This document shows positions 6,421 through 7,108 of a stretch of 7,108 bases of DNA, piece by piece. The translations under genes were made by a program, and so were the position numbers. Origin of the DNA: Rhodospirillaceae bacterium (lineage in GTDB: Bacteria; Pseudomonadota; Alphaproteobacteria; Rickettsiales; UBA3002); contig CANHAG010000059.1 of assembly GCA_947458525.1 (NCBI GenBank), forward strand, positions 1-7,108. Reading direction: 5' to 3'. Each line of letters opens with the position of its first letter. Position 1 is the stretch's first letter. The notes below the pieces were generated by a model. It was not told where the DNA came from. It made no database searches and saw nothing but the letters and a program-made list of their open reading frames with translations.

Positions 6421-7108
6421 ATGCCAGATCACTCAGGCGACATTCCTTTTATAGCCCACGCCCTGCGTCTGGCCGCGCGCCATGAGGGGCGGACGCGCCC
6501 GAACCCATCTGTTGGCTGTGTCATCGTGAAAGACGGGCAGGTGCTGGCTACTGCCGTGACCGCCGAGGGTGGCCGCCCGCATGCAGAGACCGAGGCGCTC
6601 GCTACCATCGGCGAAGATGCGGGCGGGGCGACGGTGTATGTCACGCTCGAGCCTTGCGCGCATCACGGCAAAACGCCGCCCTGTGCCGAGGCACTCATCA
6701 ACGCGGGCGTGGCGCGGGTGGTGGTTGGCGCGCGCGATCCCGACCCCCGCGTGGCGGGCAAGGGCATAGCCATGTTACAGGCGGCGGGGATAGAAGTGGC
6801 CAATCTTGATCTGCCCGAAGCGCAGGTATTTTACCGCGGCTATTTCCGCCGTACACAACAGGGGCTGCCGGAACTCTGGATGAAACTGGCCTTCAGTGCC
6901 GATGGGGCGATGCATGACGGGTCGGGACGTGAAACCCCCATCACCGGCGCGCTTGCCCGCCGCCACGGGCAAATGCTGCGCGGCAAGGTAGAAGCGGTGG
7001 TGACCGGTATCGGCACCGTGCTTACTGATGATCCGGCGCTTACCTGCCGCATTGCGGGCTATGAACATCCCCGCCTGTTGCGGGTAGTGGCCGACCGGAA
7101 ACTGCGCC
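6421..7108 (+). CDS. ribD: Bifunctional riboflavin biosynthesis deaminase/reductase RibD, 3' partial
   Basis: RibD performs two steps of riboflavin synthesis in the cytoplasm: deamination of the diaminopyrimidine made from GTP, then reduction of its ribosyl side chain with NADPH. The frame runs from the ATG at 6421 off the right edge without a stop, giving about 229 of the usual 360 or so residues. The deaminase domain (about 5-145) has RPNPSVGCVIVKDG at 26-39 and a complete zinc site: H54 with catalytic E56 in PHAE, and C79 and C88 in LEPCAHHGKTPPCAE. The reductase domain begins near 150 with ELWMKLAFSADG and contains TGIGTVLTDDPALTCR at about 195-210. The usual Trp of the S-x-W-I-T segment reads Pro (P173). 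No strong ribosome binding site precedes the ATG; GAAGAAA is the closest. The frame stays open upstream, but homology begins just after this ATG. Confidence 0.95.
   Translation, partial: MPDHSGDIPFIAHALRLAARHEGRTRPNPSVGCVIVKDGQVLATAVTAEGGRPHAETEALATIGEDAGGATVYVTLEPCAHHGKTPPCAEALINAGVARVVVGARDPDPRVAGKGIAMLQAAGIEVANLDLPEAQVFYRGYFRRTQQGLPELWMKLAFSADGAMHDGSGRETPITGALARRHGQMLRGKVEAVVTGIGTVLTDDPALTCRIAGYEHPRLLRVVADRKLR

Noticed and set aside
6273..6485. Small 70-codon plus-strand frame spanning the prxL-ribD gap
   Set aside because: It overlaps the ends of both neighbouring genes in another frame, has no ribosome binding site, and its residues look like random GC-rich translation.

Overview
The window is a dense, GC-rich bacterial chromosomal segment and most likely comes from an alphaproteobacterium. 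The main reason is the arrangement of grpE divergent from rph-rdgB, which is typical of that class. The protein types also fit: an ScsB-type membrane disulfide reductase followed by a PrxL-like periplasmic redoxin. The genus cannot be read from this sequence.

Layout, left to right. purD (2-1195, +) enters from the left edge without its N-terminus. It meets grpE (1266-1856, -) tail to tail across about 70 bases. grpE is divergent from rph, with only 82 bases between their start codons, and this gap appears to hold both promoters. Four + strand genes then overlap end to start: rph (1939-2658), rdgB (2655-3281), an NADPH-dependent FMN reductase-like flavoprotein (3272-3826) and an scsB/dsbD-family transmembrane thiol-disulfide reductase (3814-5655). 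A secreted peroxiredoxin-like gene, prxL-like, follows after 30 bases with a strong ribosome binding site (5686-6297). A gap of 123 bases with possible RNA structure precedes ribD (6421 to beyond the right edge). ribD is truncated at its 3' end by the window.

How the genes fit together. purD (purine synthesis), rph (tRNA 3' end trimming), rdgB (removal of deaminated purine NTPs) and grpE (DnaK nucleotide exchange) are housekeeping genes. The distinctive part is 3272-6297: a soluble flavin or quinone reductase translationally coupled to a membrane electron transporter that carries cytoplasmic thiol electrons to the periplasm, followed by a probable periplasmic substrate of that transporter. 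In many alphaproteobacteria hemW follows rdgB. Here that place is taken by the redox genes.

No mobile elements, CRISPR arrays, tRNAs, rRNAs or pseudogenes were seen. No wholly undescribed system is evident. The best leads are the coupled redox cassette, the two-cysteine layout of the PrxL-like protein, the back-to-back grpE/rph promoters, and the alternative hairpins ahead of ribD.
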